A DNA stretch of 24,512 bases from CAZXYF01 sp964644705 (GTDB taxonomy: Bacteria; Planctomycetota; Brocadiia; SM23-32). The notes beneath the pieces were generated by a model, which ran no database searches, was not told the origin of the DNA, and saw nothing but the letters and a program-made list of their open reading frames with translations. Positions within the stretch are counted from its first letter, which is position 1, and each line of letters begins with the position of its first letter. Both the position numbers and the translations under genes were made by a program. Location: positions 1 to 24,512 of the forward strand of contig CAZXYF010000025.1 in assembly GCA_964644705.1 (NCBI GenBank). Direction: 5' to 3'. Below, piece after piece: positions 1-7,244 of the stretch.

Positions 1-7
1 TGTTCGG

Positions 8-81
8 AAGATACAGGGATACACTGATTCAAGGATACAAAGGTCCACACTGAATCCCTGCATCCTGCATCCTTGTATCTT
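8..81. repeat. Short degenerate GGATRCA repeats with an inverted repeat
   Basis: The unit GGATACA occurs at 17-23 and 33-39. Its reverse complement TGCATCC occurs twice in tandem at 59-72. The arms 8-20 (AAGATACAGGGAT) and 69-81 form an inverted repeat that matches at 12 of 13 positions. The element lies beyond the stop of the GHMP kinase gene. The rest of 82-275 shows no gene or convincing signal. A GGATACA unit also lies upstream of tsaD near the other end of the window. The function is unknown; it may be a low-complexity intergenic repeat family or a stem-loop at the end of the transcript. Confidence 0.45.
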
Positions 82-275
82 GCACTGGACACCATCCAAA
101 GAACAAATTCCCAGGAGGTGTTATAAACCTTAGGTTAATAATCATAATCCGCTTAGAGCATCAGGATTGGTTTCCCTGGTTTCGCAGCGCAATCTTGCTC
201 GTTGACGCGATAAAAAAAGTCCACGGCGGCAAGGGGAGGTCGGCAACCAGAGCCCGCCTGGCATGCTGCGGCGCA

Positions 276-1274
276 TCAAGTCGTCACCGAGGGCACTATA
301 AACTGATAGCCGCCCTCTTCCATAACCTCCCGAAGTTCTTCCCGCCCATCGCCCCCATCGTATGTCCCCACCACGGCTCCGCCAGAACCACAGAACTTGC
401 AGGAGGCCCCGGTCGAGCGAGCCCGTTTAACCATTGACATGTTCTCGTCACTGATAGGATATATCTCGGCGCGCAGGTTGAAATTGCGGTCCAGTATCTC
501 ACCCAGTTGATCTGCATCACCATTTTCCAGCACTTCCCGGGCCCGGTCCGACAATTCCGCAATCTCGTTCATAGTATTAACCACTTTCTCATTCCCGATG
601 TCATACTTTTCCCTCACACGAATATGGGCATCCGAACTCTCCTGGCTCAGATCAGTCCGGCAGGCCACGTAGAGCGGGGGCAATGATCCAGCGTCCAGAC
701 GTTCATACCGACCGTATCCATGTTTCTGCATATAATCTTCGTCGAAGTCCATATACACAAGGCCGTTGTATGCCTGCGCCACCCGATCCTGTAATCCGGC
801 GGTGAGGCCCAGCTCTTCGGTCTCAGCGGCAAGAACAACGTTGGGCAGAATGTGCTCCTGAATGTCAACCCCGTAAAACCCCATCAGTGCTCTCATTGCC
901 GCAGTGATAATGGCACTTGATCCCCCCAGCCCCACCTGACGCGGGATAGTGGTCTGATACCGCATCGTGAAATTACGGTCATCCAGACGCACACCTTTTT
1001 TGCCGCAATATTCAGCAAACTTTTTGCTGGCGGCTTTCAACAGACGAATGCCACCGTAATATCCCGTGCGCTGAACACTTTCCACGAGGTCATTCAGACT
1101 GTCGAATACGGCGTTATCCTGTGGAGCCGGGCGAAATTCGATTTCCGGGCTTTCATACAGGGTCACTTCCGCCCAGAAATTATCCATCGTGAAGGCAATG
1201 GTTTTTCCGTGATATCCGTCCGATGGATTACCCACCAGACCCGCCCGCGCATAGACTCGTTTAGTTACAATCAT
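276..1274 (-). CDS. GHMP family sugar kinase, glucuronokinase-like
   Basis: This is a cytoplasmic sugar kinase of the GHMP superfamily, 332 aa. It would phosphorylate a sugar or uronic acid at an anomeric or ring hydroxyl using ATP. The N-terminus (residues 9-20, ARAGLVGNPSDG) resembles plant glucuronokinase and related sugar-1-kinases. The ATP loop PRQVGLGGSSA lies at 111-121, a candidate catalytic Asp is D163 in GLQD, and the C-terminal GHMP motif is GASCKFCGSGG. An upstream in-frame start exists, but ATG at 1274 was chosen because GAGGAG lies just before it and the family motif begins about ten residues later. The gene follows the secreted hydrolase by 13 bp, and its ribosome site overlaps the hydrolase stop, so the two are co-transcribed and probably coupled. 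The exact substrate (glucuronate, arabinose, heptose-phosphate or other) is not determined by sequence alone. Confidence 0.8.
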   Translation of the reverse strand: MIVTKRVYARAGLVGNPSDGYHGKTIAFTMDNFWAEVTLYESPEIEFRPAPQDNAVFDSLNDLVESVQRTGYYGGIRLLKAASKKFAEYCGKKGVRLDDRNFTMRYQTTIPRQVGLGGSSAIITAAMRALMGFYGVDIQEHILPNVVLAAETEELGLTAGLQDRVAQAYNGLVYMDFDEDYMQKHGYGRYERLDAGSLPPLYVACRTDLSQESSDAHIRVREKYDIGNEKVVNTMNEIAELSDRAREVLENGDADQLGEILDRNFNLRAEIYPISDENMSMVKRARSTGASCKFCGSGGAVVGTYDGGDGREELREVMEEGGYQFIVPSVTT

Positions 1275-1287
1275 TGCAGTCTTCTCC

Positions 1288-3309
1288 TCATTTGGGATGG
1301 TCGCTGAACCAGGTGGACTCAGGGGACAGCTCCCAGTACTGATTGAAAAAACCGGCCGCACGATATTTGTTGCATTCGGTTCCGTCCGCCGTCTTCTCAC
1401 CCGTGTAAACCATAAAATCGGGGATCATGTCGTATTTATGATTTTCCGGCAATTCCTTTCCCCAGGGAACACCGGCGTTCAACACTACGTATCGTTCCTG
1501 ATTCAACGGATTGGGGTATATCAACCACAGCCCGTGTTCGTCGAGATCATAACTGTGACCCGCCAGTTGTACGGTTCCACTTGTGAACCTGACCGGTAAA
1601 TCATCGACTACCTCCCCCACCAGCCTATTGCTCGATGGGGTTCCAAACAGAATCAGATTATTATTTTTGATCGTTTTTTTGTCCACTTCATCCGCCCCGA
1701 GCATCGTCGGCTCCCCCTTTGCAAACCGTTCCCAATCAGTCGCCGTTTGGTGAGCCAGCGCTCGGCTTCCCCCTTTCTCGGCCCCGTAAACCATCACAAA
1801 CGGCCCCGAAAACACCTCTCGAACGGGGCCGCACAGCTCGGGTGTTTTGTACAGTTCCTTCTTTTTTCTCTCCTTTTCGCCACGCTCCAGGACCAGTTTT
1901 CCTCCGCGCCGTCTTGGGGTCGCAGTTTCCCCATTCCACACTACGGTAACATTGCGAACATTCGATATATATTCGTCCGGCGGGTCGATGACCAGAGAAC
2001 AGACGTTGTTGGTGGTAAGCGTGATCTGCTTTCCCCCTTCTTCCACCACGCATTCGATCTCAGCCGCTTTTGCCCAGTTCTCAATGGCGCGTATCTTTAC
2101 CCAGTAGGCCCGTGGATAACTGAGCGTGTAGGTGCGGAAGGTCACACGACGGGGGGATGTCTCTCGCTTCTGTGAACGAAGCCATCGTGCGAGCCTCGTC
2201 ATGGGCTCCAGCTGACGATAGAAAAAGGAATGGCCCTTCCCCTCCAGCTCCACGTATCGTAAATCGCGGCCCATATCTTTCAATTTTGCTTTCATCCGAC
2301 GCGACTGTTCCACGGGGATGCCGAAATCCTCGGTTCCGTGAATCATGTATATCGGTAAATGGGCGTAGTTGGGCAAGAGGTTGATCCCAAACTCCTGCTC
2401 GGCCATTTTCTGTTTAAAAGGCGGGATATCACCCGGTTCAATATCCTTCCAGTAGTAGAAATCAGCCCGACTACTCATCGCCAGCAGAGCGGCAAACCGC
2501 TGGGGATAGTGAGCGCCAATCGTCCACACTCCCATTCCACCCATCGAATAGCCGCTCAGGATAACGCGATCCGGATCAATGTTATAGTCATCTTCCACTT
2601 CCTCGATCGCGCGCATCACATCATCCTCACCACATCCCTGGAAATCGGTGTTACTACGAGCAAAGGGCATCAGCACAATGCTATCGGTCCGCCGGGCGTA
2701 TTTATCCAGCACGTCAGGGTACATGTATCGACCCCAGTTCTCGCGATTCAGATCCGGACTGTACCCGTGCAGATAGACGAGCACCCCATACGATTCTGTC
2801 CCATCATAGGATTCAGGGACGTAGAGCTGATAGGGCTGGGCACTTCCATCATTAGCAGCCAGGTAGGCCCGTTCCAACTGGCCGTGTTTTTTCAGATTCG
2901 GTGGCTCCCCCTCACGGAGCGCCAGAATCAATTGCCGCGCATCTTTAAGACATTCCTGCACCTGTTGGTCCCTTTCCTCCCCCGCCCAATAATTTTCCCT
3001 CAACAACCGAGCCTTGACCAGTTTGAGCTCAGCCAGCGCGTAGGAATCCCCCTGTTCGTTCAGTTGGTCACTATGCGCCTTTCTCCAGGATTGCAAATAC
3101 TGCTCATAAGTATCGATCAACCCCGGGATGTTCTCCGGAGAGACGACCGGAATATCGCCGGCGGCCCCCGCTCTGCCCTCCTCCGCGCCCGCCCGCTCCG
3201 GGATTGTGCCTCCAAGCACCATCACAATACATAGTAGCCCCCCCAGAAGAGGAAAAACGCTCCGACGGTGTCTGCACCCTGGAATTCTCATTTTATCGAC
3301 CGTGTTCAT
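1288..3309 (-). CDS. Secreted alpha/beta hydrolase (esterase or peptidase, CE1/prolyl-oligopeptidase-like) with C-terminal extension
   Basis: The product is an exported hydrolase of about 673 aa. An Arg-rich n-region and the hydrophobic stretch VFPLLGGLLCIVMVLGG form a signal peptide ending near an AGA site. A helical region follows, then an alpha/beta-hydrolase domain at roughly residues 140-390. The nucleophile elbow GYSMGG puts Ser at 255, and the likely triad partners are D328 (HGTED) and H360 (GKGHSFF). A C-terminal part of about 280 residues is rich in beta-type sequence and contains YPNPLNQERYVVLNAG; its function is unknown. No start has a clear ribosome site: GTG at 3345, ATG at 3309 and ATG at 3291 are all possible. 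3309 was chosen to keep the signal peptide near the N-terminus. The gene is coupled to the downstream sugar kinase, which suggests deacylation or cleavage of polysaccharide substituents outside the cytoplasm. Peptidase activity cannot be excluded. Confidence 0.75.
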   Translation of the reverse strand: MNTVDKMRIPGCRHRRSVFPLLGGLLCIVMVLGGTIPERAGAEEGRAGAAGDIPVVSPENIPGLIDTYEQYLQSWRKAHSDQLNEQGDSYALAELKLVKARLLRENYWAGEERDQQVQECLKDARQLILALREGEPPNLKKHGQLERAYLAANDGSAQPYQLYVPESYDGTESYGVLVYLHGYSPDLNRENWGRYMYPDVLDKYARRTDSIVLMPFARSNTDFQGCGEDDVMRAIEEVEDDYNIDPDRVILSGYSMGGMGVWTIGAHYPQRFAALLAMSSRADFYYWKDIEPGDIPPFKQKMAEQEFGINLLPNYAHLPIYMIHGTEDFGIPVEQSRRMKAKLKDMGRDLRYVELEGKGHSFFYRQLEPMTRLARWLRSQKRETSPRRVTFRTYTLSYPRAYWVKIRAIENWAKAAEIECVVEEGGKQITLTTNNVCSLVIDPPDEYISNVRNVTVVWNGETATPRRRGGKLVLERGEKERKKKELYKTPELCGPVREVFSGPFVMVYGAEKGGSRALAHQTATDWERFAKGEPTMLGADEVDKKTIKNNNLILFGTPSSNRLVGEVVDDLPVRFTSGTVQLAGHSYDLDEHGLWLIYPNPLNQERYVVLNAGVPWGKELPENHKYDMIPDFMVYTGEKTADGTECNKYRAAGFFNQYWELSPESTWFSDHPK

Positions 3310-3409
3310 GAAGAGGCGGACACAATCCCCAGAAGAGAACAGCACAGATATGATTCGCTCAGTGAGCGCCCGTACCTCTCTCTACGTTTTGCCGGGTGTC
3401 GTCCCGCGT

Positions 3410-4033
3410 TTAGAGGTCAACATCTTTGGCGGCACGGATGAACGCTTTGACCTTTTCACGAGACTTTTCCCCGGCTTCCTCTTCCACACCGCTGGCAACG
3501 TCAACCGCGTAAGGACGTGCAGTGTGAACGGCTTCAGCGATGTTCCCGGGTGTCAGGCCACCCGCCAGGATAACGGGCCCGTGCGTCCTTGCGGCAGATG
3601 CTATTTCCCACTCGAACGTCTCTCCTGTCCCACCCAGCTTTCCCTTCACATGCGCATCCAGCAAATAGGCATCAACCTCGTATCGTGGAAGTTCCTTCAG
3701 ATCCTCTTCCGACTGTATTCGATACGCTTTAATCACGTGCAGGTCCCGGTATTTCCGACACTCTTCGGCCGATTCGTGACCATGGAGCTGAACCCATTCC
3801 AATCCGCAGGTTTCAACGATCTCGCGCACCCGATCAGGTCGAGCGTTGGCAAACACCCCAACGGGGGTCACGAAAGGCGGGAGTTCCATAATCATGGCTC
3901 TCACGCGTTCTGGATCGCAGCACCGTGGTGTTCCGGGGACAAAATTGAACCCCACGGCATCGGCTCCACACCGGGCGGCCCATACCGCATCTCGCACGTT
4001 GGTCACCCCACAGATTTTCGTTTTTACCATCAT
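3410..4033 (-). CDS. trpF: Phosphoribosylanthranilate isomerase (TrpF)
   Basis: This enzyme catalyses the Amadori rearrangement of N-(5-phosphoribosyl)anthranilate to CdRP in tryptophan synthesis. It is cytoplasmic, with a single (beta/alpha)8 barrel. The 207-aa length is normal for the family. Visible family motifs in order: KTKICGVTN near the N-terminus (general-base Cys), VGFNFVPGTPR, VQLHGHE, YLLDA (general-acid Asp), ILAGGLTPGNI and VDVASGVE (phosphate-binding end of the barrel). Tandem ATGs at 4033 and 4030 are candidate starts; 4033 was chosen with a weak GGGA upstream. A longer in-frame extension upstream overlaps ldh and is Cys-rich and unlike the family, so it was rejected. No other trp gene is in the window. 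The gene lies 28 bp after ldh, so tryptophan synthesis genes appear dispersed. Confidence 0.93.
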   Translation of the reverse strand: MMVKTKICGVTNVRDAVWAARCGADAVGFNFVPGTPRCCDPERVRAMIMELPPFVTPVGVFANARPDRVREIVETCGLEWVQLHGHESAEECRKYRDLHVIKAYRIQSEEDLKELPRYEVDAYLLDAHVKGKLGGTGETFEWEIASAARTHGPVILAGGLTPGNIAEAVHTARPYAVDVASGVEEEAGEKSREKVKAFIRAAKDVDL

Positions 4034-4061
4034 GTCAGGTTCCCGACATTGGCAGCAAACT

Positions 4062-5033
4062 CTACAGACCGATGCTGTCCAGGGCATCACGGAGGACCGA
4101 CGCTGAGTTGATCAATGCTTCTTCTTCCTCCTCACTCAACGACATCTCCACAATCATTCGCACTCCGTCGCGACCGAGCACCAGAGGAAGACTCATGCAG
4201 ACGTCCTCAATCCCGTGTTGTCCCTGGATCAGCGTGCTGGCGGTAAGAATCGAGTTCTGATCCCTCACCAGCGCCTCACACAACCGCGTAGCTCCCATTC
4301 CGATACCGTAGTACGTCGCCCCTTTGAGATCAATTATTTCATACGCCGCATTTTTCACCTTCTCAAAAATGCGGCTGTGCTCCTTTTCCCGGTCACAGTG
4401 TCCGGGACAACTCTCACAAAAACATTCAAAAGGAACCCCCGCAACGTTTGTCCGGCTCCAGATCGGAACCTCACTATCCCCGTGCTCCCCAAGAATGTAG
4501 GCATGGACATTCCGGGGATCCAACCCACAATGAGCGCTCAGTTCGTATCGGAACCGTGCCGTATCCAGCACCGTGCCGGACCCAATAACCTGTTCGGGGG
4601 GTAATCCCGAAATATCCAGCGTGGCGTAGGTGAGAACATCAACGGGATTAGAGACAATGAGGAGCAGGGCATCCTCGGCCACATCTGTAACCCTGGGCAC
4701 GATGTCCTGAAAAATTTCGTAGTTGCGCTTCGTCAAATCCAGCCGCGTTTCACCCGGTTTTTGAGCGGTTCCCGCGGTAATCACGATAACGTCCGACCCC
4801 CGGCAGGCCTCATAATCTCCGGCGGAGACGCTGGTCGGGGTGACAAACGGCAGTGCATGACCTATGTCCCGCGCCTCCCCCCTGGCCCGATCCATATCCA
4901 GATCAACTAAAACAATTTCACCGGCGACCCGTTCGACAGTCAGGGAATACGCGATGGTGGAGCCCACCATGCCGGCCCCAATAACTGATATTTTGGATAC
5001 CCTGCCTTCATCCTTCTGTTGCGTCACACCCAT
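4062..5033 (-). CDS. ldh: L-lactate dehydrogenase (NAD-dependent)
   Basis: This enzyme interconverts pyruvate and L-lactate with NADH. The 323-aa protein has the Rossmann motif GAGMVGSTIAY at 19-29 and an NAD ribose Asp at D44. The specificity loop is QKPGETR with Gln at 91, the residue that marks lactate rather than malate dehydrogenase (malate enzymes carry Arg there), and R97 in the loop. Other catalytic residues are N129 (SNPVD), D157 and R160 (LDTARFR), and H184 (LGEHGDS). The start at 5033 has AAGG about nine bases upstream. An unusual insertion at 204-213 contains four Cys (C204, C206, C209, C213). The C-terminus is very acidic. It stands between a tRNA-binding protein gene and trpF, probably in one transcript. 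LarB elsewhere in the window fits lactate metabolism. Confidence 0.93.
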   Translation of the reverse strand: MGVTQQKDEGRVSKISVIGAGMVGSTIAYSLTVERVAGEIVLVDLDMDRARGEARDIGHALPFVTPTSVSAGDYEACRGSDVIVITAGTAQKPGETRLDLTKRNYEIFQDIVPRVTDVAEDALLLIVSNPVDVLTYATLDISGLPPEQVIGSGTVLDTARFRYELSAHCGLDPRNVHAYILGEHGDSEVPIWSRTNVAGVPFECFCESCPGHCDREKEHSRIFEKVKNAAYEIIDLKGATYYGIGMGATRLCEALVRDQNSILTASTLIQGQHGIEDVCMSLPLVLGRDGVRMIVEMSLSEEEEEALINSASVLRDALDSIGL

Positions 5034-5101
5034 TCAAATCGCCTTACTTTTCTGGTAACGGTCGTAGAACCCACTATCTACTCACTGCGGGACATGCACC
5101 A

Positions 5102-5428
5102 CTACAGCACCGGGCTGCCGGGTTCAATAGGTTCATCAAGGGTCAACACAACCACCTTTTCTTCGTTTTCCTGGGCCGCCAGCAGCATACCCTCGCTTTC
5201 AACACCGCGCAGACGCGTGGGTTCCAGGTTGGTCACCACCACGATAAGCTTATCCTCCAGTTCATCGGCCGTGTAATGACCTTTCAGACCGGCCACCAGT
5301 GTTCTGGGGTCATCCTCTCCAACATCCACGCGGAGAATCTGCAGTTTATCCGCATTGGGATGTTCTTCCACCGACAAAACCCTACCAACCTGCATATCAA
5401 CTTCTTTGAAATCCTGAAAACTAATCAT
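5102..5428 (-). CDS. Stand-alone tRNA-binding domain protein (MetG C-terminal/Trbp111 type)
   Basis: This 108-aa protein consists entirely of an OB-fold tRNA-binding domain, as found at the C-terminus of methionyl-tRNA synthetase and in free proteins such as Trbp111 and CsaA. Supporting motifs are VGRVLSVEEHPNADKL, VDVG, TLVAGL, VVVTNLEP and the RGVESEGMLLAA block typical of the family. AAGGAG lies seven to ten bases before the ATG. In the family these proteins dimerise and bind the outside corner of tRNA. Whether this one works as the detached beta part of MetRS or as a CsaA-like chaperone cannot be told without the metG gene, which is not in the window. It follows the coiled-coil gene by 18 bp and precedes ldh by about 70 bp. 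Confidence 0.85.
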   Translation of the reverse strand: MISFQDFKEVDMQVGRVLSVEEHPNADKLQILRVDVGEDDPRTLVAGLKGHYTADELEDKLIVVVTNLEPTRLRGVESEGMLLAAQENEEKVVVLTLDEPIEPGSPVL

Positions 5429-5446
5429 GGGTCACTCCTTCTGAGA

Positions 5447-5725
5447 CTAATCGTTTTTGAATCGTGAAGCCGCATCCTTGCATGCCGCCTCCAAATTCCG
5501 AACGGCCGCCTTCAAACCAGCACTCATATCTTTGCATGCGGTTTTGCCGTTTTCTCTGGCTTCACTCAGTTTTTCCCGCGCATCTTTGAGTTTCCGGCGC
5601 AACCGTTCTTTCTTTACTTCAAAATCCGCGCGCGCCTTTTCCCCTTTTGCCTCGGCTTTTGCGGCCAGCGCTTCCAATTCCGCTTTCAGCTCTTTCAGTT
5701 TTTTCTCCATCTCTTTCCCTTTCAT
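5447..5725 (-). CDS. Small charged coiled-coil protein, unknown function
   Basis: The 92-aa product is almost entirely Lys/Glu/Ala/Arg with heptad-like leucine spacing over residues 5-60, so a long alpha-helical coiled coil is expected. A second helical part at 65-90 carries two Cys in the repeated context CKDMSAG and CKDAASR. There is no signal peptide or membrane segment. The start is supported by AGGAGG seven bases before ATG. It is the first gene of the minus-strand run and lies 18 bp before the tRNA-binding protein gene. Composition alone does not assign a family. The opposite strand is also open here, but that frame is Ser/Phe/Ala-rich antisense sequence. Confidence 0.65.
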   Translation of the reverse strand: MKGKEMEKKLKELKAELEALAAKAEAKGEKARADFEVKKERLRRKLKDAREKLSEARENGKTACKDMSAGLKAAVRNLEAACKDAASRFKND

Positions 5726-5751
5726 CCCAGCCTCCTGACGTAAATAAACCG

Positions 5752-5765
5752 CGGCGTTGACGCCG
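5752..5765. promoter_or_regulatory. Inverted repeat CGGCGT-TG-ACGCCG over a -35 box
   Basis: A perfect 6-2-6 inverted repeat lies in the divergent region between the coiled-coil gene and the DUF151 gene. It overlaps the -35 hexamer of the rightward promoter, as a repressor site would. It could also be a chance GC-rich palindrome; no regulator gene is adjacent. Confidence 0.3.
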
Positions 5766-5785
5766 AAATTGCATGAACCTAAAAT
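5757..5785 (+). promoter_or_regulatory. Sigma70-type promoter of the bifunctional nuclease gene
   Basis: TTGACG at 5757-5762 and TAAAAT at 5780-5785 are separated by 17 bp, close to consensus. The gene starts about 45 bases beyond the expected start point. Confidence 0.6.
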
Positions 5786-5836
5786 GAGAGTCTAAAGTAA
5801 TTCACTTCCATTCGTCAAAATCGGAGGAGTCTCCCG

Positions 5837-6244
5837 ATGCCTGAGGTGCGGTGCAAACTCGCCAAAGTGGTAATGAGCGAGACCCACGAGCGCCAGATCG
5901 TGGTGCTCGAGGAACAACAAGGCCCCCGCCGCTTGCCCATCGTGATCGGTTTTCCCGAAGTGTTCGCCATACATCGTTTTGTCAATGACGAGCCCCCGCC
6001 CCGACCATTGACCCACGAGTTGATGGGAAGCATTCTGAACCATCTCGATGCTATACTTCAAAAAGTTGTGATCAACGATATTGAGGACGGAACCTATCAT
6101 GCGCGGCTGTTTTTGAAGCAAGATGATGAATCCGTTGATCTCGACAGTCGCCCCAGCGACGCTATAGCACTCGCCATACACCTGGACGCTCCCATCTTCG
6201 TGGAAGATGAGGTGCTTGCCCGGGCAGCCGAAGACTTCAGCTGA
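5837..6244 (+). CDS. Bifunctional nuclease family protein (DUF151)
   Basis: This 135-aa protein matches the bifunctional nuclease (BFN, DUF151) family along its whole length. It shows the N-terminal beta strands with VVLEEQQGPRRLPIVIGFPEVFAI, then LTHELMGSILNHLDA, the block IEDGTYHARLFL, and the conserved DLDSRPSDAIALAI segment followed by PIFVEDEVL. Plant members have DNase and RNase activity; bacterial members are mostly uncharacterised. Start evidence is GGAGGAG eight bases upstream, and a near-consensus promoter lies at 5757-5785. It is divergent from the coiled-coil gene. Its last 8 bp overlap the end of the convergent rluD gene. Confidence 0.88.
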   Translation: MPEVRCKLAKVVMSETHERQIVVLEEQQGPRRLPIVIGFPEVFAIHRFVNDEPPPRPLTHELMGSILNHLDAILQKVVINDIEDGTYHARLFLKQDDESVDLDSRPSDAIALAIHLDAPIFVEDEVLARAAEDFS

Positions 6245-7241
6245 TCCGCCCCTGTTCTTTATCCACCAACTCCCTCAACGTCTCCACCAGCGCCATCATG
6301 TCCGGCGGAACGGACGCCTCAAACGTCATTTCTTTATCCATCCCGGGATGGTGCAGCGTGATTCGACGCGCGTGCAAGGCCTGTCGGCTGAGCAGGGGTT
6401 TTTCGGACGGATAGTGCTCCGATCCGGTCAGGTCACTCCTGTAGATTGCCTTCCGAAGACCGTAGTTGGCGTCGCAAACGACCGGATGCCCGACATAATT
6501 CATGTGCACACGGATCTGATGAGTCCGGCCGCTGCGCGGATGGCATCGAACAATGGTGAACTCCCGCAACCGCTCCACCACCTCATACAGCGTCTGAGCA
6601 CGTTTGCCCGTGTCCGGTCGGATTGCCATTTTCTCCCGATAACGACGGTGGTCGCCTATGCGCGCCTTCACCAAGTCGCTGTCCAGTTCAACCCTCCCTT
6701 CGCAGATTGCCAGATATTCCTTTTTCACCTCCCGATCAGCAAACTGCCGGGCAATTTCCCGGTGCACCCGGTCATCTTTCACCATGACGATCACTCCGGT
6801 CGTATCGCGATCAAGACGATGGACGACACCGGGTCGCAATTCTCCACCATATTCGCTCAAATGCTCACAATGGTAAGCGACCGCGTTGACCAGAGTCCCG
6901 CTCTGATGGCCTTTCGATGGGTGAACCACCATGTCGGCCGGCTTGTTAACAACGATGATCCACTCATCCTCGTAAACCACATCCAGCTCAATGTCCTCGG
7001 CCTCAATCGGCTCGCCGGTTTGTACGGGCACCTTCGCTACAACGTCATCGCCTTTTTTCGGGGTATAAGCTGGTTTGACGGGCTCGGAATTTACGAGGAT
7101 CCCGTTTTCGTCCATTAACTTCTTGATGAAGGTTCGCGAATAATCTGGGAAATGCTCCGCCAGATACGCGTCGAGACGATCGATCTCCGGTTCGGTTTCG
7201 ATCGTAAACTCGTATTCTGTTATTTCAACATCATCCGACAT
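6237..7241 (-). CDS. rluD: RluA-family 23S rRNA pseudouridine synthase (RluD-like)
   Basis: The enzyme isomerises uridine to pseudouridine in structured RNA, by family most likely in 23S rRNA. The 334-aa protein has an N-terminal S4 RNA-binding domain (about 20-80, DRLDAYLAEH, SRTFIKKLM, GILVNSEPV). The RluA catalytic domain follows, with the signature GVVHRLDRDTTG (catalytic D144), then the KEYLAICEG and GRTHQIRVHM motifs and a C-terminal QALHA segment. Start ATG at 7241 has GGGGGAG upstream. It begins three bases after the stop of the glycosyltransferase gene, so it is co-transcribed with it. RluD versus RluC specificity is judged from the S4 domain and overall layout only. Confidence 0.92.
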   Translation of the reverse strand: MSDDVEITEYEFTIETEPEIDRLDAYLAEHFPDYSRTFIKKLMDENGILVNSEPVKPAYTPKKGDDVVAKVPVQTGEPIEAEDIELDVVYEDEWIIVVNKPADMVVHPSKGHQSGTLVNAVAYHCEHLSEYGGELRPGVVHRLDRDTTGVIVMVKDDRVHREIARQFADREVKKEYLAICEGRVELDSDLVKARIGDHRRYREKMAIRPDTGKRAQTLYEVVERLREFTIVRCHPRSGRTHQIRVHMNYVGHPVVCDANYGLRKAIYRSDLTGSEHYPSEKPLLSRQALHARRITLHHPGMDKEMTFEASVPPDMMALVETLRELVDKEQGRIS

Positions 7242-7244
7242 GCG

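Noticed and set aside
8..81. CRISPR-like array at the left end
   Set aside because: Units are only 7 bp, irregularly spaced and on both strands; no spacers and no cas genes.
2359..3234. 291-codon plus-strand open frame opposite the secreted hydrolase
   Set aside because: The minus-strand gene shows a signal peptide and a catalytic triad; the plus frame is a shadow.
3128..4111. Long plus-strand open frame opposite trpF and the hydrolase gene
   Set aside because: Antisense to two well-supported genes, no ribosome site, no recognisable domain; composition is that of a reverse-complement shadow.
4062..5033. Malate dehydrogenase as an alternative name
   Set aside because: The specificity loop has Gln (QKPGETR), typical for lactate, not the Arg of malate dehydrogenases.
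5457..5738. Plus-strand frame opposite the coiled-coil gene
   Set aside because: Low-complexity Ser/Phe/Ala composition that is the expected antisense of Lys/Glu/Ala codons; the minus frame has the ribosome site.
6207..7118. 303-codon plus-strand open frame opposite rluD
   Set aside because: rluD has clear S4 and catalytic motifs; the opposite frame has no start signal or family motif.
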